From JBBRHQ01 sp963815645 (GTDB lineage: Bacteria; Actinomycetota; Thermoleophilia; Solirubrobacterales; 70-9), in assembly GCA_963815645.1 (NCBI GenBank), contig CAWFHL010000002.1:310001-374000 (forward strand): 64,000 nt of DNA. The letters run 5' to 3'. Positions within the stretch are counted from its first letter, which is position 1. The number at the start of each line of letters is the position of its first letter. Positions 18,846-28,097 of this stretch are shown in pieces. Made by a program: the position numbers and the translations under genes. A model generated the notes under the pieces. The model ran no database searches. It was given only the letters and a program-made list of their open reading frames with translations, and had not been told where the DNA came from.

Positions 18846-20214
18846 GTGACAGGCGTCCTCGACTCGGCGAGCGGGTGGGTCCGTGGGATCCCGGAGCGCT
18901 ACGGGCGGCGCACCGTGATCCTCCTTGCGCTGATCCTGGTGGTCGGCTTCGCCCTGCGGGCAGATCGCGTCGTCAACCCGATCAGGACCCCCGGGGACGA
19001 CGCCGCCGCCTATCTCGACCTCTCGCGCTCGCTCTATGAGGACGGCACCTACGGCAGCCCCGGCTTCCAGAACACCAGCGACTGGTCGCCCGGGGCCCCG
19101 CTGCTCTACGCGGCCTCCTTCTATGCCACGGGCGGTGTGCGCGAGGGCACCGTGCGGATCCTCAACACGATCCTCGGCTGCCTCGGGATCCTCGTCGTCT
19201 TCGGCCTCGGGCTGCGGCTCGGAACGAGGGCGACGGGATTGCTCGCCGCGGCGGCGGCGGCGATCTACCCGCCGTTCATCCACACCACCGGTGAGATCCT
19301 CAGCGAGCCCCCGGCGCTGTTCACGCTGCCGGCGGCGGTGCTCGCCTTCCTCTGGGCGGACAGGCGTCGCAGCCCGGCCGCCTGGCTGCTCCCGGGGTTC
19401 CTGTTCGGGCTGACCGCGCTGATCAGGCCCGAGTACCTAGCAGTCGGAGTCGCCTTCGCGGTGCTCGCGCTGGCGCGGGAGTGGCGTCGCGGCGGGTGGC
19501 GTGGCGGTGCGCTGGCCACCGTCCTGCTGTTGCTCGCCTTCCTCGTCCCGGTGCTGCCCTGGACGGTGCGGAACTACGTCGTCCTCGACCGCTTCGTGCC
19601 GCTCTCGACCGGCGGCGGCAAGGCCCTCTACGTCGGCAGCTACCTGCCGGCCGACGGCGACTACCAGCGGGTCAAGGCGATCCTCGCCGAGCGCTACCTG
19701 GGGCGCGACCTGGAGCCGGGCTCCGCGGCGCTGGACCGGGTCAACCCGGTGCCGCTGTTCAACCGGGTCGCCGCGCCGCTATCACGACCTCCCCCGGGAC
19801 ACCGCCCTGGGCAAGATCGGCAAGCAGAACCTCCGCGACGACATCACCGAGCATCCACTCGACTACGCGGCGATGCTGGCGCGGAAGGTCGGCCGGATGT
19901 GGGGCACCGGGGTCGGCCCGGCGATGGACAGCCTGGCCGGCAGGGTCGCTCAACGGCTGCTGCTGGCGCTCGCCCTGGCGGGCTTGGGGCTGCTCGCCTG
20001 GCGCCGGCGCTGGGAGGCGATCGCCTTTGCGATCCCGATCGCGACGATCACCGCGATCGGCGCCGTCAGCCTCGCCGCGAACCGGCGCAACGAGATCCTC
20101 ATGACGCTGGTGATGCCGCTCGCCGCATCCGCCGTCAGCGAGGCGGTCGGCTGGATCCGGTCCCGCCGGGCCGAGACCGGCAGCCGTCCCGCCCCAGCTC
20201 ACAGCGGCGCCTGA
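18846..20214 (+). CDS. second ArnT/PMT-like membrane glycosyltransferase, one frameshift as read
   Basis: Tandem paralogue of the preceding gene: VILLALILVVGFALRADRVV first helix, GDDAAAYLDLSRSLYEDGTY acidic loop, GEILSEPPALFTL, ALIRPEYLAVGVAFAVLALA, and PWTVRNYVVLDRFVPLSTGG, nearly identical to the first copy. Near 19780 an extra C separates FNRVAA from RYHDLPRDTALGKIG; corrected length 456 codons. GTG start at 18846; TAGCCT 8 nt upstream overlaps the stop codon of the first copy, so this gene may have its own leaderless promoter. Confidence 0.8.
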
Positions 20215-20323
20215 CCCGGCTGGGCGCGCAGGTCGGCGCCCAGAACGCAGGCTGGGAGCCGGTTCCAGCTTCCGCCGCGCCTATCCTCCATGCGCCCAGG
20301 CCGCTGTAGCCCAGAGGACCCCG

Positions 20324-21388
20324 ATGACCCTCGCCAACCTACTCCCCCCCGAGCTGACCGCGCTGCGCGCCGCGGGGTTGATCGTCGCGGCCGGGATCAT
20401 CGCCTACGCGATCGTCCGCCGGCGCACGCTTCGCAACGTCGACGTGCTCATCCTGCTCGCCGCCGGAGCCGGGCTGGCGATCGTCTCCGGGACCGAGCTC
20501 ACCGACCGCCTACTGGAGGCGTTCTCGTTCCAGCGCGGCAACGGCGGCCGCATCCTCGGCCTTGCGGTCTTCGCGATCTTCGTCCTCTTCCTGATGATCC
20601 TGCGGGCCCTCTCGGTCTCGGCCCGCAACTCACGGGAGATGTCCGCGGTGCTCGAGGGGATCGCCGCCGACGAGTTCCGCCAAGCCGGCCTGCAGGAGCG
20701 CTTTCACGGACGCATCGGGATCCTCGTCCCCGCCTACAACGAGGCCGAGAACATCGGCTACGTCCTCGCCCGCATCCCCGAGGAGGTCTGCGGGATGCCC
20801 ACTGCGACGCTGGTCGTCGATGACGGCTCGCGCGACCGCACCGGGCAGGTCGCCGCGGAGCACGGGGCGACGGTGGCCCGCCATGTGATCAATCGTGGCG
20901 GCGGCGCCGCCCTGCGTACGGGCTATCGGCTGATGGTCGACTCCGGAGCCGAGATCGTGGTGACGATCGATGCCGACGGCCAGCACCTCCCCTCCGAGAT
21001 GCCGCGACTGGTCGAGCCGGTGCTGAACGGCGGGTTCGAGATGGCCCACGGCTCCCGGGTGCTCGGACACGCGGATGAGGGCCATGTCGCGCGCGAGATG
21101 GGCATCGTCTTCTTCAACCGGCTCGTCTCGCTGATCACCCGCACCCACGTCACCGACTGCTCCAACGGCTACCGCGCCGTACGCGCCGAGGTCCTGCCCC
21201 AGCTGGTGCTGCGCCAGGAGCAGTTCCACACCTCGGAGTTCATGATCGAGGCGATTAAGCGGGGCATCCCGGCGATCGAGGTCCCGGTGACCGTGGTCAA
21301 GCGCCTCAGCGGCCACTCGAAGAAGCCGGCGGTCGTCCGCTACGGGATGGGCTTCGCCAACGCGATCGTCCGCACCTGGCTGCGCTGA
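20324..21388 (+). CDS. DUF2304-GT2 glycosyltransferase (dolichol-phosphate-mannose-synthase-like)
   Basis: A 354-residue fusion. Residues 1-110 form three hydrophobic helices resembling DUF2304; residues 128-354 are a GT2 domain with GILVPAYNEAENIGYVLARI, LVVDDGSRDRTGQV, the DxD metal site in VTIDADGQHLPSEMPRL and TDCSNGYRAVRAEVL. Enzymes of this type load a sugar onto polyprenyl phosphate, the donor used by GT39/ArnT proteins, so it fits as partner of the two upstream transferases. Start supported by AGAGGA 6 nt upstream. Confidence 0.87.
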   Translation: MTLANLLPPELTALRAAGLIVAAGIIAYAIVRRRTLRNVDVLILLAAGAGLAIVSGTELTDRLLEAFSFQRGNGGRILGLAVFAIFVLFLMILRALSVSARNSREMSAVLEGIAADEFRQAGLQERFHGRIGILVPAYNEAENIGYVLARIPEEVCGMPTATLVVDDGSRDRTGQVAAEHGATVARHVINRGGGAALRTGYRLMVDSGAEIVVTIDADGQHLPSEMPRLVEPVLNGGFEMAHGSRVLGHADEGHVAREMGIVFFNRLVSLITRTHVTDCSNGYRAVRAEVLPQLVLRQEQFHTSEFMIEAIKRGIPAIEVPVTVVKRLSGHSKKPAVVRYGMGFANAIVRTWLR

Positions 21389-21407
21389 CCGCAGCGCCCC
21401 GAGGCTT

Positions 21408-21686
21408 CTAGTCGGGGTGGCGGACCTGCTCCGGAGGGGGTAGGTAGAGGTCGGTGCCGCAGCGCGAGCAGACCTGGACGTAAAGCTTCAGCACCTTGCC
21501 GCAGGTCGGGCAGCGCCGCTCGGGCTCGGCCTTCTCTGAGCGGTAGAGGATCACAGCGACCAGGCCGATCACCGGCAGAACCGTGCCGACGGCAAGCCAG
21601 AGGAAGAAAGAGGAGCCCTTGCCGCGGCCGATGATCGCCGTGGCGAGCCCGAAGGAAAGCGCGATGACCACGTACTCGTAGCCCAC
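21408..21686 (-). CDS. small membrane protein with C-terminal zinc ribbon
   Basis: 92 residues: two hydrophobic helices (YVVIALSFGLATAII; FFLWLAVGTVLPVIGLVAVI) followed by a four-Cys ribbon, CPTCGK...CSRCGT, and a short polar tail. The layout resembles membrane-tethered zinc-ribbon proteins of unknown role. It is convergent with the GT2 gene, 19 bp away. Confidence 0.7.
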   Translation of the reverse strand: MGYEYVVIALSFGLATAIIGRGKGSSFFLWLAVGTVLPVIGLVAVILYRSEKAEPERRCPTCGKVLKLYVQVCSRCGTDLYLPPPEQVRHPD

Positions 21687-21831
21687 CGGGCCATTCTGGC
21701 GACCCCGGGGCCGAACCGCGCCCAGGCGGCCGGTCCGCCCGGCGTCCAGGGGTGGGACCTCCGCCTAAAGGCAGGCGGGAGACGCACCGACAAAGCAGGC
21801 AACGGCTCTTGCCGGAGCCACCCCTGCCGTC

Positions 21832-23445
21832 ATGGTGACTCCACAGACATCCGCTGCCCTGCGCGCCGTCCGCGGCCACAAGCCGGGCCACAAGAAGAAG
21901 CAGAAGCCGGGGCAGCACAAGAAGCAGAAGAAGGGCTGGCGCGAGCAGCACTTTAAGTGGGTCGACCACGGAGACGGCACCGTGACCCGCACCGCCTACT
22001 GGGTGCGGCACGCCCACAAGCCACCGGATTCGCATCCCCGCGGACCGGGGCCGCGACCCGTTCCCAAGCCCCAGCGCCCGGCCGCTCCGGCGCCGCCCTC
22101 GCGCTTCAAGGTCTACAGCGGTCCGTTCGGCCGGTTCGAGGCGACCCGGCTTCTGAACCGGGCCGGTTTCGGGCCGAAACCCGGTCAGGCCGAGACACTG
22201 GCGAAGAAGGGGATGAAGGCCGCGGTCTACTCCCTGACCCGCCCCAAGGGGCCGGCGGTGCTCAGTGGGCCGGCGCCGATCGACGGGGACGGCAACCCGA
22301 TCGCCCCGGCCGATGCCTGGGGTCACGACCACCTCTGGTGGCTCGACCGGATGATCCGTTCCAATCACCCCCTGGTCGAGCGCATGGCGTTGGTCTTCCA
22401 CGACTGGTTCGCGACCTCGAACGAGGGCGTCTCGCGCCAGCAGCAGATGATCGACCAGTCGAACCTGTTCCGCCGCAAGTGCTTCGGCTCCTTCCTCGAT
22501 CTGCTTAAGGCGGTGACGATCGACCCGGCGATGCTGCAGTGGCTGAACGGGATCGGGAACGACAAGTACGCCCCGAACGAGAACTACGGGCGCGAGATGA
22601 TGGAGCTGTTCACCCTCGGCGCCGACCGCGGCGCCTACACCGAGGACGACGTCCGCGAGAACGCTCGGGCGCTGACCGGCTGGACCGCGGACTGGGACGA
22701 CGACCTCGGGATGGTCAACTTCCGCTTCGAGGCCGGCCGCCACGACACGGGGCGCAAGAAGATCTTCGGGCGCAGCGGCAACTGGGGCTGGGCGGACTCC
22801 TGCCGCCTCTGCGTCGAGAACAGCCGCCACGCCTCCTTCTTCGTAACCAAGCTATGGAGCTACTTCGTCCCCACCCCGCCCTCGGGGGACACGATGAAGG
22901 CGCTGATCGGCATCTACAAGAAGCACGGCTACGCGATCCGCCCTGTGCTCGAGGCGATCCTCATGCATCCCGACTTCTACCGCGGCGGGCCGATGGTGAA
23001 GCCTCCCGCCGTCTTCGTCGCCGGGATGCTTCGCACCCTCGGCCGCGGCATCGACACCGAGAGTTGGGCCTGGCTCGGCTCGCAGATGGGCCAGCAGCTT
23101 TTCTGGCCCCCGAACGTCTCCGGCTGGGACGACACGCGCTGGCTCGACACCTCGACGATGAAGGCGCGCTGGCTGGGTGTCACATACGCCCTCGAGGGCC
23201 ACAACTTCGACGCCTGGAACAAGGGCTACGACGGCGAGGAGACGATCGACGAGGCGCTCAACAGCGCCCTCGGGGCCTGGGGCTGGCCGGCTATGCGGGC
23301 GGAGCAGCAGAACGAGCTGGTCGACTTCTCGAAGCGGGCCGAGGCCCGGATCGTCGCCCCCTGGCAGCGACAGCCCTACCTCGCCCTGCGCCAGAACGCC
23401 CTGCGCCAGCTGATCGCCGTCTCCCCCGACCTGCAGCTCCAATGA
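21832..23445 (+). CDS. DUF1800 protein
   Basis: 537 residues. The first 90 are very basic and Lys/His/Pro-rich (GHKKKQKPGQHKKQKKGW); the rest is DUF1800, with ATRLLNRAGFGPKPGQAETL, MALVFHDWFATSNEGVSRQQ, NENYGREMMELFTLGADRG, NARALTGWTADWD and FFVTKLWSYFV. DUF1800 proteins nearly always travel with DUF1501 proteins, as here (4-nt overlap, ATGA at 23442-23445). They are exported or periplasmic in many bacteria, but no clear signal peptide is visible, so export with the Tat-targeted partner is possible. Biochemical role unknown. Confidence 0.88.
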   Translation: MVTPQTSAALRAVRGHKPGHKKKQKPGQHKKQKKGWREQHFKWVDHGDGTVTRTAYWVRHAHKPPDSHPRGPGPRPVPKPQRPAAPAPPSRFKVYSGPFGRFEATRLLNRAGFGPKPGQAETLAKKGMKAAVYSLTRPKGPAVLSGPAPIDGDGNPIAPADAWGHDHLWWLDRMIRSNHPLVERMALVFHDWFATSNEGVSRQQQMIDQSNLFRRKCFGSFLDLLKAVTIDPAMLQWLNGIGNDKYAPNENYGREMMELFTLGADRGAYTEDDVRENARALTGWTADWDDDLGMVNFRFEAGRHDTGRKKIFGRSGNWGWADSCRLCVENSRHASFFVTKLWSYFVPTPPSGDTMKALIGIYKKHGYAIRPVLEAILMHPDFYRGGPMVKPPAVFVAGMLRTLGRGIDTESWAWLGSQMGQQLFWPPNVSGWDDTRWLDTSTMKARWLGVTYALEGHNFDAWNKGYDGEETIDEALNSALGAWGWPAMRAEQQNELVDFSKRAEARIVAPWQRQPYLALRQNALRQLIAVSPDLQLQ

Positions 23446-24809
23446 GCCCCCGGCCGAGCACCCACCACTGCTGTAGTGACTTCACCCGCTCGCAGCTGAT
23501 CCGCTCGGCCGCGGCCGAGGCCGGGCGCGGCCTGCCGGCGATCGAGGCCGGCGTGCCGGTGCCGGCCGGCACCGGGCTGACCCGACGCCGCTTCCTCTCG
23601 CGGAGCGCCGGCCTCGCGATCGCGGTCTACGGGGCGAGTAAGCTGCCGATCCGCGCCTTCGAGGAGGGGATCGCCCAGGCGGGCCAGAACAACCGCATCC
23701 TCGTCTCCGTCTTCATGGACGGCGGCGCCGACGCGCTCAGCCTGCTGGCTCCGGTCGGCGACAGCCGCTACGCGACCCTGCGGCCCACCCTGGCCCTCTC
23801 GCCCGACGACGGTACCCCCTTCAGCGAGGATCCGCGGCTCCACTGGCATCCCTCCGCCTCTGGCCTGGCGACCCTGCACTCCGAGGGCAAGGTCTCTGTC
23901 TTCCCGGCGATCGGCTACGACAGCCCCAACCAATCGCACTTCACCTCGCGCCACTTCTACGAGATCGGCGAGGTCGAGGTCGGCTTCCGGACCGGCTGGA
24001 TGGGTCGCTACCTCGACCTTCGCGGAGAGGACGAGAACCCGCTCCAGGGGCTCTCGCTCGACGGCGAGCTCTCCCCGACGCTGGCGACCGCCTCGAAGCC
24101 GGTGGCCGCAGTCGACAGCGTCACCAACTACGACCTCTGGGCCCGGGTCGATCAGCCGGTCAGCGACGAGATGTTCTTCAGCTTCGCCCGCTTCGGATCC
24201 TTCGCCTCAGATTCCACCGCGTTGAAGCAGGCTCGCCAGGCGACGTCCCGCACCGAGGCCGTGCGCGAGCAGCTGCAGCAGTTCAACAGCTTCACCAGCC
24301 CGGTTCCCTATCCGGACAGCTATTTCGCAGACAACCTTTCCGGGTTGGCGGCGATGATCGCGGCCGGGCTGCCCCTGCACCTGGTGACGATCAGCGCGGC
24401 CGGAGGCTATGACACCCATTCCGACCAGGCTGAGGGCCTCGCCCGCGACCTCAAGCAGACCGGCGACGCGCTGCTCGCGTTCCAGCGCGATCTCGAGGCC
24501 CGCGGCCTCGCGGATCGGGTCCTGGTCGAGGTCTGGAGCGAGTTCGGCCGGCGCCCGGGGGAGAACGGCTCCGGCGGGACCGATCACGGCGCGGCGGGCG
24601 CCGCCCTGGTGATCGGCTCGAAGGCGAAGGGTGAGATGGTCGGCGAGTTCCCCGGCCTGACCGGCCTCGACGAGGACGACAACCTCGTTCACACCAGCGA
24701 CTTCCGCGCCATGTACTGCTCCGTGCTCGAGCAGTGGCTGGGACAGGACGCGGGGCCGATCATCCCCGGGGCTTCGAGCTTCGCCCGGCCCGCGCTGGTG
24801 AAGGCGTGA
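23442..24809 (+). CDS. DUF1501 protein with Tat signal
   Basis: 455 residues. The twin-arginine signal TRRRFLSRSAGLAIAVYGAS lies at about residues 47-66, after an unusual long N-terminal extension. The DUF1501 (sulfatase-like alkaline phosphatase fold) core shows RILVSVFMDGGADALSLL, HFTSRHFYEIGEVE, SAAGGYDTHSDQ, RVLVEVWSEFGRRPGENGSG and GTDHGAAGAALVIG. The metal-ligand style Asp/His residues of the family are kept. Translationally coupled on both sides: ATGA with DUF1800, GTGA (24806-24809) with the cupredoxin gene. Confidence 0.88.
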   Translation: MSPRPSTHHCCSDFTRSQLIRSAAAEAGRGLPAIEAGVPVPAGTGLTRRRFLSRSAGLAIAVYGASKLPIRAFEEGIAQAGQNNRILVSVFMDGGADALSLLAPVGDSRYATLRPTLALSPDDGTPFSEDPRLHWHPSASGLATLHSEGKVSVFPAIGYDSPNQSHFTSRHFYEIGEVEVGFRTGWMGRYLDLRGEDENPLQGLSLDGELSPTLATASKPVAAVDSVTNYDLWARVDQPVSDEMFFSFARFGSFASDSTALKQARQATSRTEAVREQLQQFNSFTSPVPYPDSYFADNLSGLAAMIAAGLPLHLVTISAAGGYDTHSDQAEGLARDLKQTGDALLAFQRDLEARGLADRVLVEVWSEFGRRPGENGSGGTDHGAAGAALVIGSKAKGEMVGEFPGLTGLDEDDNLVHTSDFRAMYCSVLEQWLGQDAGPIIPGASSFARPALVKA

Positions 24810-25327
24810 AAAGGCGGTTCTTGCTCCTCGGCGTCGTCGCGCTCACCTCGGCTTCGCTGCTCGCCGCGCCGGTCGGCCCTGCTGCGGCCGGCGGGGGCTC
24901 CTCCCGCGCCTCGGGCTGCGCCTGGCACAAACACACCAAGCGGGTCGTCCGCCACGTCCGCCGCAACGGCAGGCGCCACAGGATCGTCCGCACCCGGCAC
25001 TGGTGGACCTGCGACCCGGTGCCTCCTTCAGGGCCGGCCCGGCTCGGGGTCAAGGCATACGAGTACGCCTTTGTGATGTCGCGAAACACCGTCGCCCCCG
25101 GGCCGATCATCGTCGAGCTTGACAACCAGGGAGAGGACCCCCACAACCTCAACATCGCTCCGGTCGGCTCGAGCGGGCCGCCGCTGGTCCACTTCGACGA
25201 CACCGCGTCACTGCAGCGCTCGCAGAAGAGCTTCAGCCTGGCGCCCGGAACCTACGATCTCTGGTGCGACCTGCCCGAGCACGAGGCCCTGGGCATGCAC
25301 GCGAGCCTGACAGTCTCCTCCCCCTAG
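24806..25327 (+). CDS. secreted cupredoxin (plastocyanin-like)
   Basis: 173 residues. Signal peptide RRFLLLGVVALTSASLLAAP, then a His/Arg-rich linker (residues about 35-70), then a single cupredoxin domain. All four type 1 copper ligands are visible: His in EDPHNLNIA, Cys in YDLWCDLPEH, His in PEHEAL and Met in GMHASLTV. It should carry electrons or store copper outside the membrane. GTG start overlaps the DUF1501 stop. The stop shares CTAG with the convergent ndh gene (25324-25327). Confidence 0.85.
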   Translation: MKRRFLLLGVVALTSASLLAAPVGPAAAGGGSSRASGCAWHKHTKRVVRHVRRNGRRHRIVRTRHWWTCDPVPPSGPARLGVKAYEYAFVMSRNTVAPGPIIVELDNQGEDPHNLNIAPVGSSGPPLVHFDDTASLQRSQKSFSLAPGTYDLWCDLPEHEALGMHASLTVSSP

Positions 25328-26652
25328 GGTCGCTTCGAGCCGGCCACGGGGCGGTGGCTGCCGCCGTGCTCGTAGACCCCGGGCTCCAGCGGCTCCGGGT
25401 GCCCGATCGAGCCGACCTCAGAGATGTCGCGGCTGAACGGAAGGCTCGCGGTCCAGTCGAGGACGGCGCGGACCTTGCGGGCTGCCCCCGGGATCTGGCT
25501 CATGTGGTAGGTCCGGGCCAGCCACCAGGCCGGGAAGCCGCGAAAGGTCCGGCTGCCGATTCGGCCGACCGCCTTGTAGCGGCCCAGGTTGACGAAGGAG
25601 GCCTTGGTCCGGTGCCGGTAGGGACGGGCGGAGCCGACGCCGAGCGCGGCAGCGATGTTCCGGGCGGCCACCGGGCCCTCGCGGACCGCGTGCTGCGCGG
25701 TCGGCGGGCAGAGCCCGCCCCCTGCCTCCGGCGCGGCGGCGCAGTCGCCGATCGCCCAGACCGAGTCCATGCCTTCGACACTGAGGTGATCGTCGACCGG
25801 GACCCGCCCGCGGTCATCGAGGGGAACACTGAGATGGCGAAGGCTCGGGTTGGGCGCCACTCCGGCGGTCCAGACCACAGTCCGGGTGCGCATGGTCTCG
25901 CCGGTCGAGAGCCTGGCGCTGTCGGCCTCGACCTGCTCCAGGGTCGTCCCGAGGCGGATGTCGATCCCGCGCCCCCGCAGCTCGTCAAGCGCGTAGGAGG
26001 CCAGCGCCAGGTCGATCTCCGGCAGGACCCGGTCGGCGGCCTCGATCAGAACCCAGCGCATCCCCCGCAGCCGGGCCCGGGGGTAGGACTCGATCGCATC
26101 GGCGGCGAAGTCCTGGAGCTCGGCCAGCGCCTCGAGGCCGGCGTAGCCGCCGCCGACGAAGACGTAAGTGAGCAGCTCCTCCTGTCGCCCGGGATCCTCG
26201 GTCGCGTTCGCCGACTCGAGCGTCTCGACCACATGGTTGCGCAGCCAGATCGCGTCGGCGAGACTCTTGAAGCCGACCGCGTGCTCGGTCAGTCCGGGGA
26301 CGGGCATGACCCGCGAGACAGAGCCCAGGGCCAGCAGCAGCTGATCGTATGGCAGCTCCTCCGTTTCGCCGTCGTGGCTGCGGAGCTGCACGGTCTTGCG
26401 GGCCGGATCGTGGGCGTCGATCGCCCCCATGCGGAGATAGGTCCGCCGCAGGATCTCCCGCAGCGGCGTGACCACGTGGCGCGGCTCGAGGGTCCCCGCC
26501 GCCGCCTCGGGCAGGAACGGCGTGTAGAGCATGAAGTTGACGTCGTTGACGAGGACCAGCCGGGCCGACTGGCGCGGCATCACCCGCTCCAGCTCCCGGG
26601 CGGCGCTCGCCCCCGCGAACCCCCCTCCCGCGATCACCACGTTCCAGGCCAT
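25324..26652 (-). CDS. ndh: type II NADH dehydrogenase-like FAD oxidoreductase
   Basis: 442 residues with two dinucleotide folds: FAD motif VVIAGGGFAGASAARELERV at the N terminus and the NADH motif TYVFVGGGYAGLEALAELQD near residue 165, plus VWAIGDCAAAPEAGG (FAD C-terminal motif) and PTAQHAVREGPVAARNI (quinone-side region). Oxidises NADH and reduces menaquinone without proton pumping; the menaquinone operon lies in the same window. It is last in gatC-gatA-gatB-ndh, its ATG overlapping the gatB stop by one base. A narrower substrate assignment is not possible. Confidence 0.85.
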   Translation of the reverse strand: MAWNVVIAGGGFAGASAARELERVMPRQSARLVLVNDVNFMLYTPFLPEAAAGTLEPRHVVTPLREILRRTYLRMGAIDAHDPARKTVQLRSHDGETEELPYDQLLLALGSVSRVMPVPGLTEHAVGFKSLADAIWLRNHVVETLESANATEDPGRQEELLTYVFVGGGYAGLEALAELQDFAADAIESYPRARLRGMRWVLIEAADRVLPEIDLALASYALDELRGRGIDIRLGTTLEQVEADSARLSTGETMRTRTVVWTAGVAPNPSLRHLSVPLDDRGRVPVDDHLSVEGMDSVWAIGDCAAAPEAGGGLCPPTAQHAVREGPVAARNIAAALGVGSARPYRHRTKASFVNLGRYKAVGRIGSRTFRGFPAWWLARTYHMSQIPGAARKVRAVLDWTASLPFSRDISEVGSIGHPEPLEPGVYEHGGSHRPVAGSKRP

Positions 26653-28097
26653 CAGCCGATTCCCAGCTTCTCGCGGATCAACCTGGTCACAGCGCCCCCG
26701 TCGGCGCGTCCCTTGGTCTCCCGCATCACGGCGCCGACGATCGCTCCCACCGCCTTCTCGTTGCCGGTGCGGACTTGCTCTGCTGCGTCAGGGTCGGCTT
26801 CGATTGCCTCCGCGATGACCCGCTCGAGCTCGGAGTCATCGGAGATCTGCGCCAGCCCCTCCCGCTCGACCAGCTCGCCCGGGCTCCCACCCTCGGCCAC
26901 CAGCATCCCGAGCACGGTCTTGCCGCCGCCTCGGGAGATCAGCTTCGAGTCGACCAGGCCGATCAGCTCGGCCAGCGCTTCCGGCGCAACCTTCGAGCGC
27001 GCCGGACCGTCGCTCGCGGCGTCCTCTCGGAGGATCGCGGCCAGCTCGCCGGTCACCCAGTTGGCGACCACTCTCGGCTCGGCCTCGCCCGCTGCCAGGG
27101 CCCGCTCGAAGTACCCGGCCGTCTCCGGGTCGGCGGCGAGCAGGGCGGCGATGTCCGCGGCCAGACCAAGCTCTCTCTCATAGCGGGTGATCCTCTCCGC
27201 CGGCAGCTCGGGCAGGGCGGCCCGGGCGCTCTCCAGCATCTCAGCGGTCGGCGCCAGCGGCACCAGGTCGGGCTCCGGCAGGTAGCGGTAGTCGTGCTCC
27301 TCCTCCTTGGAGCGCAGCGAGGTGAGGCTGCCGCTGGAGGGGTCGTAGTGGAGCGTCTCCTGAACGACCTGCTCTCCTGCGGCGATCAGCTCGAGCTGGC
27401 GGGCCAGCTCGGCCTCGACTCCGCGCTCCAGGAAGCGGAAGCTGTTCATGTTCTTCAACTCGGTCTTCACCCCCAGCTCGTCGCTGCCGGCCGGCCGGAC
27501 CGAGACGTTGGCGTCGCAGCGAAGGCTGCCCTCCTCCATGTTGACGTCGGAGACCCCGAGCTGGCGGATCGTCGTCCGCAGCAGCTGGGCCCATTCGCGC
27601 ACCTGCGCCGCGCTGCGCAGGTCGGGTTCGCTGACGATCTCCACCAGCGGCGTTCCGGCGCGGTTGAAGTCGACCAGCGAGGTTCCCGAGCCATGGATCC
27701 GTCCCGACTCGCCGACGTGGATCATCTTCGCCGCGTCCTCTTCGAGGTGGACCCGGTGGATGCGGATCTCGCCGAGCCGCCCGCCTGTGGCGAGCGGCGA
27801 GTCGTACTGGCTGATCTGGTAGGCCTTCGGGTTGTCGGGGTAGAAGTAGTTCTTGCGGTGGAAGATCGAGCGCGGGGACACTTCGGACTCAAGCGCCGCG
27901 GCGATCTGCAGGGCGAACTCGATCGCCTTGCGGTTGGGGACCGGCAGCACCCCGGGGTGGGCGAGGCAGACCGGACAGGTGTGGACGTTCGGCTGCTCAC
28001 CGAAGGAGAGCTCGCAGCCGCAGAACATCTTCGTCCGGGTCGCCAGCTGCACGTGGACCTCGAGGCCGATGACCGCCTCGAGCTGCGGCGCGCTCAC
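26652..28097 (-). CDS. gatB: Asp-tRNA(Asn)/Glu-tRNA(Gln) amidotransferase subunit B
   Basis: 481 residues. N-terminal kinase/amidase cradle with EAVIGLEVHVQLATRTKMFC, the zinc-site cysteines (FCGCELSFG...HTCPVCLAHPG), HRKNYFYPDNPKAYQISQYD and the GatB signature SLRCDANVSVRP; C-terminal helical YqeY/tail domain (GGGKTVLGMLVAEGGSPGEL) that binds the tRNA elbow. GTG start overlaps the gatA stop by 4 nt. Activates and amidates mischarged tRNA together with GatA and GatC. Confidence 0.97.
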   Translation of the reverse strand: MSAPQLEAVIGLEVHVQLATRTKMFCGCELSFGEQPNVHTCPVCLAHPGVLPVPNRKAIEFALQIAAALESEVSPRSIFHRKNYFYPDNPKAYQISQYDSPLATGGRLGEIRIHRVHLEEDAAKMIHVGESGRIHGSGTSLVDFNRAGTPLVEIVSEPDLRSAAQVREWAQLLRTTIRQLGVSDVNMEEGSLRCDANVSVRPAGSDELGVKTELKNMNSFRFLERGVEAELARQLELIAAGEQVVQETLHYDPSSGSLTSLRSKEEEHDYRYLPEPDLVPLAPTAEMLESARAALPELPAERITRYERELGLAADIAALLAADPETAGYFERALAAGEAEPRVVANWVTGELAAILREDAASDGPARSKVAPEALAELIGLVDSKLISRGGGKTVLGMLVAEGGSPGELVEREGLAQISDDSELERVIAEAIEADPDAAEQVRTGNEKAVGAIVGAVMRETKGRADGGAVTRLIREKLGIG

